From Faecalimicrobium dakarense (lineage in GTDB: Bacteria; Bacillota; Clostridia; Peptostreptococcales; Peptostreptococcaceae): a stretch of 36,107 bases of DNA. This document shows, one piece after another, positions 8,537 to 16,950 of this stretch. The first letter of the stretch is position 1. Each line of letters opens with the position of its first letter. The translations under genes were made by a program, and so were the position numbers. The notes under the pieces were generated by a model. That model made no database searches. It was not told the origin of the DNA and saw nothing but the letters and a program-made list of their open reading frames with translations. The stretch covers positions 1-36,107 of the forward strand of contig NZ_HG529409.1 in assembly GCF_000499525.1 (NCBI RefSeq). Direction: 5' to 3'.

Positions 8537-9850
8537 ATGAATAAGCAACAATTAAAAGATTTAGTCATAAAAACAATAGATGATAATAGAGATAAAATAA
8601 TAGAAGTAGGTCGTGGCATATACGAAACTCCAGAATACGGATACAAGGAGTATAAAACAACTGAAGCTGTAGCTAACTTCTTACATGAAGAATTAGGCCT
8701 TGAAGTTGAAAAAAATATAGCTGTTACAGGATGTAAGGCTGTTGTAAATAATGATAAAAAAGGACCTCATGTATCTGTATTAGGTGAATTAGATGGCATA
8801 TCTTGTAAAGAACATAAAGATGCTAACGATATAGGTGCTTCTCATACTTGTGGCCACAATATACAAATAGCTGGTATGTTAGGTGCTGCTTTAGGTCTAG
8901 TTAAAAGTGGAGTTTTAGATTCATTAGATGGTAAAGTATCTTTCATGGCTACTCCAGCTGAGGAATTTATAGAATTAGAATATAGACAACAATTAAAAAA
9001 TAATGGGGAAATAACTTATTTTGGTGGAAAGCAAGAGCTTGTAAAAAGAGGTTATTTTGATGATATAGATATGTCTATGATGTTCCATTCATTAGATATG
9101 GGTGAAAATAAAGCATTAGTTGGCCCTGAAAGTAATGGATTTATAGGAAAGAAAGTACAATTTGTAGGTAAAGAAGCTCATGCTGGTTCTGCTCCATATG
9201 ATGGAGTTAATGCTTTAAATGCAGCAATGTTAGCTATAAATAATGTAAATGCATTAAGAGAAACTTTCAAAGAATCTGAGAGAGTTAGATTCCATCCAAT
9301 CTTAACTAAAGCTGGCGATATAGTAAACGTTGTTCCTGCTGATGTTCAAATGGAATCTTATGTTAGAGCTAGAACTATAGATGGAATGATAGATGCTAGT
9401 GAAAGAATAAATAAAGCATTAATAGCTGGTGGTATGGCTGTAGGTGCTGATGTTATATTAACTGAAATACCAGGATATTTACCAATATTACGTTATAGAA
9501 GTATGGATAACTTATTTAGTGATAACTTAGTTGAATTAGGTATAGATAGTGAAAAAATAGTTGACGGTGGAGACTTCACAGGTTCATTTGACTTTGGTGA
9601 TATATCTCACTTAATGCCAACTCTTCATCCTATGATAGGTGGTGTTAAGGGCGCTCTTCATACTAGAGATTTTGAAATAGTTGATGAAGATTTAGCGTAT
9701 ATAGTGCCTGCTAAGTCAATGGCTATGACAGTTGTAGATTTATTATTTGATGGAGCTAAAGAAGCTAATGATATATTATCTGATTTTACTCCAGTAATGA
9801 CTAAAGAAGAGTACTTAGGATTCTTAGCTAAATATGATAGAACTATATAA
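8537..9850 (+). CDS. M20-family amidohydrolase / metallopeptidase
   Basis: A 437-residue cytoplasmic M20 (M20D-like) zinc amidohydrolase, the group that includes aminoacylases, indole-acetyl-amino acid hydrolases and AbgA/AbgB. Visible metal-site motifs are GELDGI (about 83-88), HTCGHN (about 103-108), the catalytic pair in TPAEEF (about Glu142-143), a histidine in MMFHSLD (about 184) and LHTRDF near residue 378. The lid or dimerisation domain is at about 200-320 (GKEAHAGSAPYDGVNALNA). Strong site GGAGG before the ATG. It is the last gene of the DUF3100 operon and ends at a strong bidirectional terminator. The natural substrate cannot be deduced. Confidence 0.88.
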   Translation: MNKQQLKDLVIKTIDDNRDKIIEVGRGIYETPEYGYKEYKTTEAVANFLHEELGLEVEKNIAVTGCKAVVNNDKKGPHVSVLGELDGISCKEHKDANDIGASHTCGHNIQIAGMLGAALGLVKSGVLDSLDGKVSFMATPAEEFIELEYRQQLKNNGEITYFGGKQELVKRGYFDDIDMSMMFHSLDMGENKALVGPESNGFIGKKVQFVGKEAHAGSAPYDGVNALNAAMLAINNVNALRETFKESERVRFHPILTKAGDIVNVVPADVQMESYVRARTIDGMIDASERINKALIAGGMAVGADVILTEIPGYLPILRYRSMDNLFSDNLVELGIDSEKIVDGGDFTGSFDFGDISHLMPTLHPMIGGVKGALHTRDFEIVDEDLAYIVPAKSMAMTVVDLLFDGAKEANDILSDFTPVMTKEEYLGFLAKYDRTI

Positions 9851-9865
9851 TTAAATATAATAATG

Positions 9866-9899
9866 AAAAAAGGAACTTCTAATTAGAAGTTCCTTTTTT
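9866..9899. terminator. Bidirectional terminator
   Basis: A perfect 34-bp palindrome (arm AAAAAAGGAACTTCTAA) has A/T runs on both sides and sits between the convergent amidohydrolase and regulator genes, so it can stop transcription in both directions. Confidence 0.9.
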
Positions 9900-9903
9900 G
9901 TAT

Positions 9904-11190
9904 CTAAAACAATACCTCTATAAGATTTTTGGGTCTTCCTCCACCTTTACTACTCTCTTTTGCATATATTCTACCTAAGTCCGCTGCTACAATTTTATTT
10001 AATATACGTCTAGAACTTCTCTCACTTATATCTAAATAATCTGCCAGTTCTTTTGTATCATAAACTTTACTTTGTCTAATTTCATTTATTGCCATTAATT
10101 TAGCTACAGATTCACAACTTAATCCGGTCTTGGTGGATATATCCATCACTTTTTCATTAGATGCCACTAAGGAATAATTTAACTCATTATCAAGACCTAG
10201 TGGTCCTTTTATAAAGTCATTTTCATCAACTGAGTATATATAAAATTCATCTGAATCTTTACAACGTTTTAGAGCTTTATACCCGTTAGCTTCTGCTTGA
10301 TAAGCAGTAACTCCTATTCCTATTCCTACACCTAAAGAAAACCCTATATTCTTTATATCTTTTTGCAATTTAAATAGCTTATTATAATTATTTAGATTAT
10401 CTACTGCTCCTTTATGAGCGAAAACTATATACTCATCTCTACCAAAATTAAATAAAGACCCTTGAATACTTCTAACATATTCAACTATAAATTTATCCAT
10501 TTCAGATTTTTTAATCATATTTGAATAATAGTTTTCATTATTACTTTTATAGTCAACTATACTTAATACTTCTACCGCTATCTGCGAATATTGAGCTTTA
10601 TTTAACTCAAATTCACTCTTAATTTTTTCATAACATACTTTTATAAGAGGTCTTGTTACGTGTAGTCTATATACAGGATAGCCTTTCTTTTTTAGCTCGT
10701 TATACACACCAGCAAAGCCTGTTAACATTACACTAATCTTATTTTGTTCATACAAACCTATATGCCATTTTGCATATTCCATTTCATCTATTTCATTAGA
10801 AAATGGTAATGAAAATATTTCTTTATGGTTAATATCTACTTCTTGTAAAATGTCTTCTAAAATTTCATTTTCAACAACATCTATACTAAATCTATCTAAC
10901 TTCATATTATCTTCTTTTACTTCCCAAAATGCCTTTAGTATACTAGTTCCACCTCTTGATACAAATCCATTTGGTTTTTTGACTTCATGTTTAGATTTTA
11001 CAGCTTCAGAAACCCCACACCCTGTAAATATAATTACATCGCATTCTTTCTCACAAATAGATATCTTTTCTAATGTATTTGCTACTCTCTCACTTATATA
11101 TGATTTAATTTCTATTTCTTTGTCTATTTGGCGTAAATATTCACATATTTTTTGACTGGAGTCTGATGGTCCAATAATACCTACTATCAT
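9904..11190 (-). CDS. Transcriptional regulator with PrpR-like sensor, degenerate GGDEF and C-terminal HTH
   Basis: A 428-residue protein that I read as three parts. Residues about 1-110 resemble a PrpR-type N-terminal sensor (DVIIFTGCGVSEAV, then GFVSRGGTSILKAF). Residues about 200-330 look like a GGDEF/nucleotide-cyclase fold with a degenerate signature GRDEY (250-254) followed by LGVGIGIGVTAYQAEANGYK. Residues about 370-428 form a winged helix-turn-helix (TKELADYLDISERSSRRILNKI) with a basic C-terminal GGGRPKNL. The altered signature makes diguanylate cyclase activity unlikely; nucleotide or ligand sensing is more probable. It is convergent with the DUF3100/M20 operon and is the obvious candidate regulator of it, but that is inference. 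No standard family name comes to mind. Confidence 0.65.
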   Translation of the reverse strand: MIVGIIGPSDSSQKICEYLRQIDKEIEIKSYISERVANTLEKISICEKECDVIIFTGCGVSEAVKSKHEVKKPNGFVSRGGTSILKAFWEVKEDNMKLDRFSIDVVENEILEDILQEVDINHKEIFSLPFSNEIDEMEYAKWHIGLYEQNKISVMLTGFAGVYNELKKKGYPVYRLHVTRPLIKVCYEKIKSEFELNKAQYSQIAVEVLSIVDYKSNNENYYSNMIKKSEMDKFIVEYVRSIQGSLFNFGRDEYIVFAHKGAVDNLNNYNKLFKLQKDIKNIGFSLGVGIGIGVTAYQAEANGYKALKRCKDSDEFYIYSVDENDFIKGPLGLDNELNYSLVASNEKVMDISTKTGLSCESVAKLMAINEIRQSKVYDTKELADYLDISERSSRRILNKIVAADLGRIYAKESSKGGGRPKNLIEVLF

Positions 11191-11269
11191 TAATTTATCA
11201 CCTTAATCTTTTATATATTTATAATCAATATATATCATAATTTTCTCTAATTGTAAAATTTATATATAT

Positions 11270-12757
11270 TTAATTAATTTTACTTGTTATAAACCTTTCA
11301 TTTTTAAAGTTTTTAAATATTTTAATAGTAGCTATAAATATAACCCATATTTCAAGCCTTCCAAACATCATTCCAATTATCTCTGTCCATAAAATAATGG
11401 GTGGTGCTGTTGCTGATGTAATACCTATAGATAACCCTGCTGTGCCTAAAGAAGATGCAAATTCAAATAAGGAATCCTGTAATGGATATCCATGTATAAG
11501 CATTATAGAAGCTCCTATAATAAATATAATCATATATATAAATGCATAATTCGATGCGTCTATAATATCATACTCTTCTATATACACTTTACCTTCTGGC
11601 TTAAACATAACGTCTTCGTTTACTAAATAATCAGACATAAATTTTTTTCTTAAGTTCCAAATAAGCCTTTTTATCATTAAATATACTCTATATAACTTAA
11701 TTCCTCCTGCTGTTGATCCAGCTCCACCGCCTATAATCATTAATATAGTCATTATAAAAATAGCAAATGAATCCCAATTACCATACCCTACTGTTGAAAA
11801 TCCAGTTGTTGAAAGAGCTGATATTATCTCAAAAAATGCTATACGTAGTCCTTTACCAAAGCTACCATATAATCCATTTAATGAAGTGAATGCTACTAAT
11901 GGTATAGATACTCCGATTAATACTAACATAAATCTTATTTCACTTATTTTAAAAAACCTTTTAAATTTACCGCTTATTAATAGCAGATGTGCTGCAAAAT
12001 TAGTTGTCCCAAGTATCATCAATATTATAGTTACTAATTCTATAGGAAAACTATTATATGCACCTATACTATCTGCTTTTACTCCAAATCCCCCAGTTGA
12101 TAATGCTGCTATTGAATGATTTATAGCATCAAATAATGGCATGCCTAATATACAGTATAAAATTATACCTGATACAACATATCCTAAGTAGATAGACATT
12201 ATCATTCTTGACGATTTAAGAAGATTGGGTAACAATTTATCTGAATGTCCTTCAGAATTATAAAGTCTCATACCAAATGTAGATGATAATGCTGATACCA
12301 TTACTAAAACAATTCCTACACCTCCAAAGAAATTCATTGTACTTCTGTGTATTAAGAATATCTTTTGGTATACCTCTACATCTATAACAGATAAACCAGT
12401 TGTAGTCCATCCACTTACTGCTTCAAAATAAGCCTGAGTAAAGTTTAATTCTCCTGATATCATAAAAGGCAGAGCTGAAAATAATGTGGCTAAAATCCAG
12501 GTGGACACAACTATAACCGCATCTTCCCCTACAGATAATTTTTCATTTTCTTCAAATGATGAGGCTCTACTTAATATAAATCCTGTTATTATGGCCATAG
12601 CTGATGGAATCATAAATGATAAAGCATGTCTGGCTTCATCATGATAAGCAATTAATGTTAATAATGGAATCAATAGTATTATTCCTATTATCATTAATAG
12701 AACTCCTATATAAGCGACTATAACGTTATCTATAAGAAATAATTTCTTTTTTTTCAT
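11270..12757 (-). CDS. trkH: TrkH/KtrB-type potassium channel subunit
   Basis: A 495-residue potassium uptake channel of the TrkH/KtrB superfamily with four M1-P-M2 repeats. The four selectivity-loop signatures are visible: WTTTGLSVID (about 115), STGGFGVK (about 220), STTGFSTVG (about 317) and SLGTAGLSIG (about 436). A glycine-rich gate region IIGGGAGSTAGGIK follows the third repeat, as in TrkH. The start codon overlaps the upstream RCK gene by four bases (ATGA), indicating coupled translation of channel and gating subunit. Its operon contains two RCK proteins and is preceded by KdpE-like repeats. Confidence 0.94.
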   Translation of the reverse strand: MKKKKLFLIDNVIVAYIGVLLMIIGIILLIPLLTLIAYHDEARHALSFMIPSAMAIITGFILSRASSFEENEKLSVGEDAVIVVSTWILATLFSALPFMISGELNFTQAYFEAVSGWTTTGLSVIDVEVYQKIFLIHRSTMNFFGGVGIVLVMVSALSSTFGMRLYNSEGHSDKLLPNLLKSSRMIMSIYLGYVVSGIILYCILGMPLFDAINHSIAALSTGGFGVKADSIGAYNSFPIELVTIILMILGTTNFAAHLLLISGKFKRFFKISEIRFMLVLIGVSIPLVAFTSLNGLYGSFGKGLRIAFFEIISALSTTGFSTVGYGNWDSFAIFIMTILMIIGGGAGSTAGGIKLYRVYLMIKRLIWNLRKKFMSDYLVNEDVMFKPEGKVYIEEYDIIDASNYAFIYMIIFIIGASIMLIHGYPLQDSLFEFASSLGTAGLSIGITSATAPPIILWTEIIGMMFGRLEIWVIFIATIKIFKNFKNERFITSKIN

Positions 12758-13425
12758 TGTTTACCCACGCCTCCAATTACATCACTAATAATATTTTTTT
12801 GTGCGTTAGGTGATGATAATACAATCAGTTTGTCATCTAAAAATATTTTAGTATTCCCCTTTGGAATTATACTATTTGACCCTCTTATAATACATCCAAT
12901 TATTGCTTCTTTTGAAAACCCTATATCTTTTATTAATTTTCCACAAACATTATAATTTTCTTTAATGACGATTTCCATTATGCTAACTTTTCCATCTTCA
13001 ATGGGTATGAATCTGTGTATTTCATCTACTGTTGCCATTTGTTCTATCATATCTGCAACAATATATGTTGAACTTATAGCCGCATCTATGCCTAGAGATT
13101 TGAAAACCTCAACATTTTTAGGGTTAGTTACTGTAGCAAAAACTTTTTTTATTCTATAAACATTCTTAGCTAACTGGCATATTGCCAAATTATCAGAATC
13201 TTTTTGAGTTAATGCTATCACTATATCAACTGTATATATATTTGCCTCTTCTAACATATATGGTTTAGTTCCATCTCCACATATTACTAATGCATCATAT
13301 TTTCTAGATAGCTTCTTACAATATTCATAGTCTGTATTTATAATAGCCACTTTATGCTTTTTAGATATTAATGATTTTAAAATAAATTCTGATGTGTTAC
13401 GCCCACCAACTATCAATATATTCAT
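12754..13425 (-). CDS. trkA: TrkA/KtrA-type RCK regulatory subunit with degenerate nucleotide motif
   Basis: A 223-residue gating subunit with an N-terminal Rossmann RCK_N domain (about 1-130) and a C-terminal RCK_C domain (about 135-215, EIVIKENYNVCGKLIKDIG). The normal GxGxxG dinucleotide motif is altered to VGGRNTSEF, so NAD(H) or ATP binding may be lost or changed. The gene overlaps trkH by four bases and the upstream small RCK gene by one. It probably forms the gating ring with its partner, where the partner keeps the nucleotide site. Symbol by family. Confidence 0.88.
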   Translation of the reverse strand: MNILIVGGRNTSEFILKSLISKKHKVAIINTDYEYCKKLSRKYDALVICGDGTKPYMLEEANIYTVDIVIALTQKDSDNLAICQLAKNVYRIKKVFATVTNPKNVEVFKSLGIDAAISSTYIVADMIEQMATVDEIHRFIPIEDGKVSIMEIVIKENYNVCGKLIKDIGFSKEAIIGCIIRGSNSIIPKGNTKIFLDDKLIVLSSPNAQKNIISDVIGGVGKQ

Positions 13426-13901
13426 TAAGCTTCCTCCATTCTCATACCATGAATTCTAAATTTTGATATACCTGGATTTTTATACTTAGGTGGTTCATAA
13501 ACTAACTTTTCAAATTCATCTATAGTTAATTTTGTTGGATAAATTATTTTTATGTCAGATCCATTGTATATAACTTCTTTTTCTATATCATATAACCTAG
13601 ATACAACCTTATCTACATTAAATATTGTCTTAGCAACTTGAGCAATCATAATATTTGTATTATCATCGTCTGTTGCAGCTACAACAGTCTTTGCCTTCTC
13701 TATTCCAGCTTCCATCAAAACATCTATATCAGTTGCATCACCTTGTAATTTAAAACCACTATAGTTTTGTGATAATTTTCTAAAACAAGCTTTATCTATA
13801 TCAATAATAACAACATCTTCACCTTTTGCTGATAATATAGAAGCTATACTAGCTCCAAATCTACTGCATCCTGCTATAATAATATAATTATTTTTTTTCA
13901 T
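13425..13901 (-). CDS. Short RCK protein, RCK_N domain only
   Basis: A 158-residue RCK protein containing only the N-terminal Rossmann domain. The nucleotide motif AGCSRFGAS (about 10-18) keeps the first and last glycines and VVIIDID supplies the acidic residue at the end of the second strand; ATDDDNTNIMIAQVAK is also typical. The RCK_C ligand domain is absent. It is the first gene of the RCK-RCK-trkH operon, with the start at ATG 13901 after AAGGAGC. Together with the downstream TrkA it divides nucleotide binding and C-terminal ligand binding between two polypeptides. Confidence 0.87.
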   Translation of the reverse strand: MKKNNYIIIAGCSRFGASIASILSAKGEDVVIIDIDKACFRKLSQNYSGFKLQGDATDIDVLMEAGIEKAKTVVAATDDDNTNIMIAQVAKTIFNVDKVVSRLYDIEKEVIYNGSDIKIIYPTKLTIDEFEKLVYEPPKYKNPGISKFRIHGMRMEEA

Positions 13902-13927
13902 TTTATTTGCTCCTTAAAGTTAAATTA

Positions 13928-14005
13928 GTTATACAACTATTCTAGCAAATTCTATACAAAGATCTTGTTAAGATAATTAGTATTGTATAAAGATTGTGTT
14001 AAGAT
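13928..14005 (-). promoter_or_regulatory. KdpE-like direct-repeat operators and promoter of the RCK-trkH operon
   Basis: On the minus strand two copies of a paired half-site occur 31 bp apart: TTAACA-CAATC-TTTATA (13986-14002) and TTAACA-AGATC-TTTGTA (13955-13971). Each pair has an 11-bp period, like the TTTATA-N5-TTTACA direct repeat known from E. coli KdpE (from memory). The -10 candidates TATAAC (13928-13933) or TAGAAT (13939-13944) have poor -35 boxes, which suits activation by the neighbouring KdpE-like regulator. Confidence 0.55.
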
Positions 14006-14018
14006 AGAATAATAAAAA

Positions 14019-14043
14019 AGAAAGCTTAGATTTTAAGCTTTCT
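14019..14043 (-). terminator. Terminator after kdpE
   Basis: Stem AGAAAGCTTA with a 5-nt loop, followed on the minus strand by TTTTTTATTATT, directly after the response regulator stop. It separates the two-component genes from the trk operon. Confidence 0.8.
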
Positions 14044-14044
14044 T

Positions 14045-14746
14045 TTATTCATCTACTAATCTGTAACCAACTCCAATTTCTGTTATTATATACTCTGGCT
14101 GAGCTGGGTCTTTTTCAATTTTCCTTCTTATACTTGCCATAAATACTCTCAAAGACTTGGTTTCACTTTCGCAATACCCACCCCAAACTTTATTTATTAT
14201 AAACTTATGCGTTAAAACTTTTCCTGGATATTTTGACATTAACTCTAGTAACTTATACTCTATTGGTGTTAAGTGTATAATTTCTCCAAGCACAGATACT
14301 CTACGTTTATCAAAATCTATTTTTAAGTCTCTAAGTTCGAAACTCGATACTGGATTACCTTGAGTATTATTATTTTTATTAAAGTTTCTAAGACCCACCC
14401 TTATTCGTGCTAAAAGTTCAGATACACTAAATGGTTTAGTTAAATAATCATCAGCTCCACTATCTAAGGCTTCTACTTTATCCCTTTCTCTTTCTCTTGC
14501 TGACACAACTATTATCTTTGCCTTAGTTCTATCTCTTATTTTTTCTATTATCTCGACACCATCCATATCTGGTAAACCTAAATCTAATATTATTATCTCT
14601 GGGTTCATAGAAAATACTAAAGATACCGCTGTGTTTCCAGAGCTAGTTTCTATACATTTATATCCTTGAGCCTCAAGTGATACCTTAATAAATTTACAAA
14701 TTGGCTTATCATCTTCTACAATTAAAATTAATGGCTTTATATCCAT
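14045..14746 (-). CDS. kdpE: KdpE-like OmpR-family response regulator
   Basis: A 233-residue response regulator with a receiver domain (acidic pocket EDD at 11-13, phospho-acceptor Asp about 55 in ILDLGLPD, conserved Lys in YLTKPFS about 104) and an OmpR/PhoB winged helix (about 135-230, ending VGYRLVDE). Its ATG follows the kinase stop without any spacer. Strongest resemblance is to KdpE, in keeping with the KdpD-like partner. It probably binds the direct repeats upstream of the RCK-trkH operon and of the TPR gene. There is no kdpFABC operon in this window, so its target here is a Trk system. Confidence 0.88.
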   Translation of the reverse strand: MDIKPLILIVEDDKPICKFIKVSLEAQGYKCIETSSGNTAVSLVFSMNPEIIILDLGLPDMDGVEIIEKIRDRTKAKIIVVSARERERDKVEALDSGADDYLTKPFSVSELLARIRVGLRNFNKNNNTQGNPVSSFELRDLKIDFDKRRVSVLGEIIHLTPIEYKLLELMSKYPGKVLTHKFIINKVWGGYCESETKSLRVFMASIRRKIEKDPAQPEYIITEIGVGYRLVDE

Positions 14747-16336
14747 TTACATCACTCCTTTTGAAGGTATACTAAATCTAAATGTCGCTCCTTTTGAAGA
14801 ATTATTAAAAACTTCAATCTTCCCTCCATGCGCTTCAATAATTGACTTACATATAGCAAGCCCTAGTCCTATACCTCTTTTTTCAGTATTCTTTGACTTG
14901 GTTTTTGTATAAAATCTCTCAAATATATAATTCATATCCTCTGATGGTATACCATTACCATCATCTGATACTTCAAAAATTATATTTTCTATACCTTTTA
15001 CAACCTTTACCAGTATATTTGATTCTTCTGGTGTATATCTTATAGCATTTTGAATTAAATTAACAATAACTTGTTCAATTAGTATCCCGTCAACATATAT
15101 TAAAATCATGTCCTCAGGTAACTCTGCCTTTATATTATGATTACCTGAAAATTTCTTTATTCTTGCTATGGATTCTGCTACAATCTCTTCAACTACCTCT
15201 ATTTCCTTTTTTATACTAAGAGTTCCCTCATCTATTTTAGTCATACTTAAAATATTTTCAAATGAATGAGTAAGCCAAATAGTATCCTCATAAATATTTT
15301 TTAGTAATTCTTTTTTGATATCATTATCTAGTACTTCATCATTTTCAATAATTGTTGATGCTGATCCAAGAATACTTGTAAGTGGTGTTCTTAAGTCATG
15401 AGATATAGATCTTAAAAGATTACCTCTTAATCTTTCTCTTTCTGCTTCTAAATTTACTAATTTATTTTTTTCAAATAAATTTTCTCTCTCAATTGCTAGT
15501 GCAACTTGTGTAGAAATTGATTCTAATAAGATTTTCTCATTTTCTTTAATAACCTCTTCTTCAAGTGATGCTATACCTATAACCCCTAAAATTGAAATTT
15601 GACCTTTTATAGGATAATAATAAGAACTACTTTCTTCATATATACCTGTTCCTATACCTGTGGGCTTTCCACTTTCAAATGCCTTATAAATTGCTTTTTT
15701 AACTAAGTCTAATTTAAATATATTTTCACTTCCATCATTATTTGCTATATGTATATTAGGCTCTTTTAAATTGTTATTTGAATCTACAACGGTTATCATA
15801 ATATTTCTTTTAAGCATTTCAACTAAACTTTCCCCACAAAAATCTAGTACTTGATTTCTATTCCTCGCTTTAAGTAATTTTTTATTATTTTTATACAGTA
15901 ACTTTATTCTATTTTCACGAATCAGAGATATCCTAGCCTCTTTTTTCGCTTTAGATGTGAGAGTACTAGTTATAACTGCCGTAATAAGCATTATAATAAA
16001 TGTTACAGGATGGTCAGCTCTATATGCTAAAAATGTATAATATGGTTCTGTAAAAAAGAAATTAAATGATAAAACCCCTATAACTGATGCAAATATGCCA
16101 TAAAAATATCCATCCGTACTACTAGCTGAAAATAGCACTCCTAATATATAAACTAATATAATACTTACTTCATTAAGCCCTACTTCTCTAAATATAAAAG
16201 ATATAATTATCGATGATATCATTATTAGTGTCATTTTTATTAAGTTATATATAATTGTATTTTTATTATGTATTTCTATATCTTGACTATAGTTATAATT
16301 GTCTAAATTATCTTCATCATAATCAGTTATACTCAT
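14747..16336 (-). CDS. kdpD: Short KdpD-like sensor histidine kinase
   Basis: A 529-residue membrane histidine kinase resembling the C-terminal half of KdpD. Four membrane spans of the DUF4118 type lie at about 30-130, then a GAF-like domain (about 160-285), the HisKA box SISHDLRTPLTSI (His about 313) and the ATPase domain with NAIRYTP, DDGNGIP and GIGLGLAI. Classical KdpD is close to 900 residues; the N-terminal KdpD/Walker and universal-stress domains that sense potassium and c-di-AMP are missing. A good promoter (TTGAAA-N18-TATAAT) and site AGGGGAG precede the ATG, so the short form looks like the intact gene. Confidence 0.87.
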   Translation of the reverse strand: MSITDYDEDNLDNYNYSQDIEIHNKNTIIYNLIKMTLIMISSIIISFIFREVGLNEVSIILVYILGVLFSASSTDGYFYGIFASVIGVLSFNFFFTEPYYTFLAYRADHPVTFIIMLITAVITSTLTSKAKKEARISLIRENRIKLLYKNNKKLLKARNRNQVLDFCGESLVEMLKRNIMITVVDSNNNLKEPNIHIANNDGSENIFKLDLVKKAIYKAFESGKPTGIGTGIYEESSSYYYPIKGQISILGVIGIASLEEEVIKENEKILLESISTQVALAIERENLFEKNKLVNLEAERERLRGNLLRSISHDLRTPLTSILGSASTIIENDEVLDNDIKKELLKNIYEDTIWLTHSFENILSMTKIDEGTLSIKKEIEVVEEIVAESIARIKKFSGNHNIKAELPEDMILIYVDGILIEQVIVNLIQNAIRYTPEESNILVKVVKGIENIIFEVSDDGNGIPSEDMNYIFERFYTKTKSKNTEKRGIGLGLAICKSIIEAHGGKIEVFNNSSKGATFRFSIPSKGVM

Positions 16337-16374
16337 AGTTTCTCCCCTATCTGCTATTAATAATATTTCATACC

Positions 16375-16404
16375 ATTATATGGTTATCTAATATTAAGTT
16401 TCAA
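16375..16404 (-). promoter_or_regulatory. Sigma-A promoter of kdpD-kdpE
   Basis: Minus-strand TTGAAA (16399-16404), 18-bp spacer, TATAAT (16375-16380), about 40 bp upstream of the kdpD start. No KdpE-like repeat is seen here, so the pair may be constitutive. Confidence 0.65.
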
Positions 16405-16437
16405 TATATTATAGTTTAAAATATTATTTAATATAAT

Positions 16438-16465
16438 AAAAAGACTATAAATTTATAGTCTTTTT
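16438..16465. terminator. Terminator after the TPR gene
   Basis: A perfect 28-bp palindrome (arm AAAAAGACTATAAA) overlaps the stop codon of the TPR gene and has T-runs on either strand. It isolates that gene from kdpD. Confidence 0.8.
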
Positions 16466-16842
16466 AATCTACCAATATTTTTTTCATCATATACTATTTC
16501 GTAGTAATATTTTTCAGGAATTAATGATTCATATCCATATTTTATATTTTCAATATTAAATTTATATGAAAATGAGCTTATTCTCTCTAAATTTATACTC
16601 GAAGCTTTAAATGTGGGATCTAATGAGTAAGATGCTCTATAATGTTTTCTAGCTAAATCTAATTCTCCTCTTATTTCATAAATAATTCCTAATAAATTAT
16701 GTGGCTTTGGTGAAGAATCATCTTGCAGCATAGCTTCATGTATATACTCTATAGCTTCATTTAAATTACCTATTTTTATATTGTTAATTGCTTTTTTTAT
16801 ACATTTTTCAAAACTATCTATTGTTAAGTAGTTATCTATCAT
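16453..16842 (-). CDS. Small TPR-repeat protein
   Basis: A 129-residue cytoplasmic protein made of about two to three tetratricopeptide repeats: NNIKIGNLNEAIEYIHEAML (about 19-38), then PHNLLGIIYEIRGELDLARK with HYRASYSLDPTF (about 47-78). These repeats usually bind other proteins. No catalytic motif is visible and I do not know its partner. The start has AGGAG eight bases upstream. It is a single-gene unit between the sulfur cluster and kdpD; KdpE-like repeats lie upstream of its promoter, linking it to potassium or osmotic control. Confidence 0.7.
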   Translation of the reverse strand: MIDNYLTIDSFEKCIKKAINNIKIGNLNEAIEYIHEAMLQDDSSPKPHNLLGIIYEIRGELDLARKHYRASYSLDPTFKASSINLERISSFSYKFNIENIKYGYESLIPEKYYYEIVYDEKNIGRLKRL

Positions 16843-16878
16843 AGCCTACACTCCTATTTATTTAAATATTGATTTATA

Positions 16879-16950
16879 ATTATACTTTATCAAAATTTAA
16901 ATAAATATAGTATTAAGATAATTATTTACAGATAAAGATTCTATAAAGAT
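16879..16950 (-). promoter_or_regulatory. KdpE-like repeats and promoter of the TPR gene
   Basis: On the minus strand TTTATA-GAATC-TTTATC (16931-16947) has the same 11-bp direct-repeat layout as the sites before the RCK-trkH operon, with a further half-site TTAATA at 16911-16916. Downstream is a -10 TATAAT (16879-16884) with a poor -35, as in activator-dependent promoters. Confidence 0.45.
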
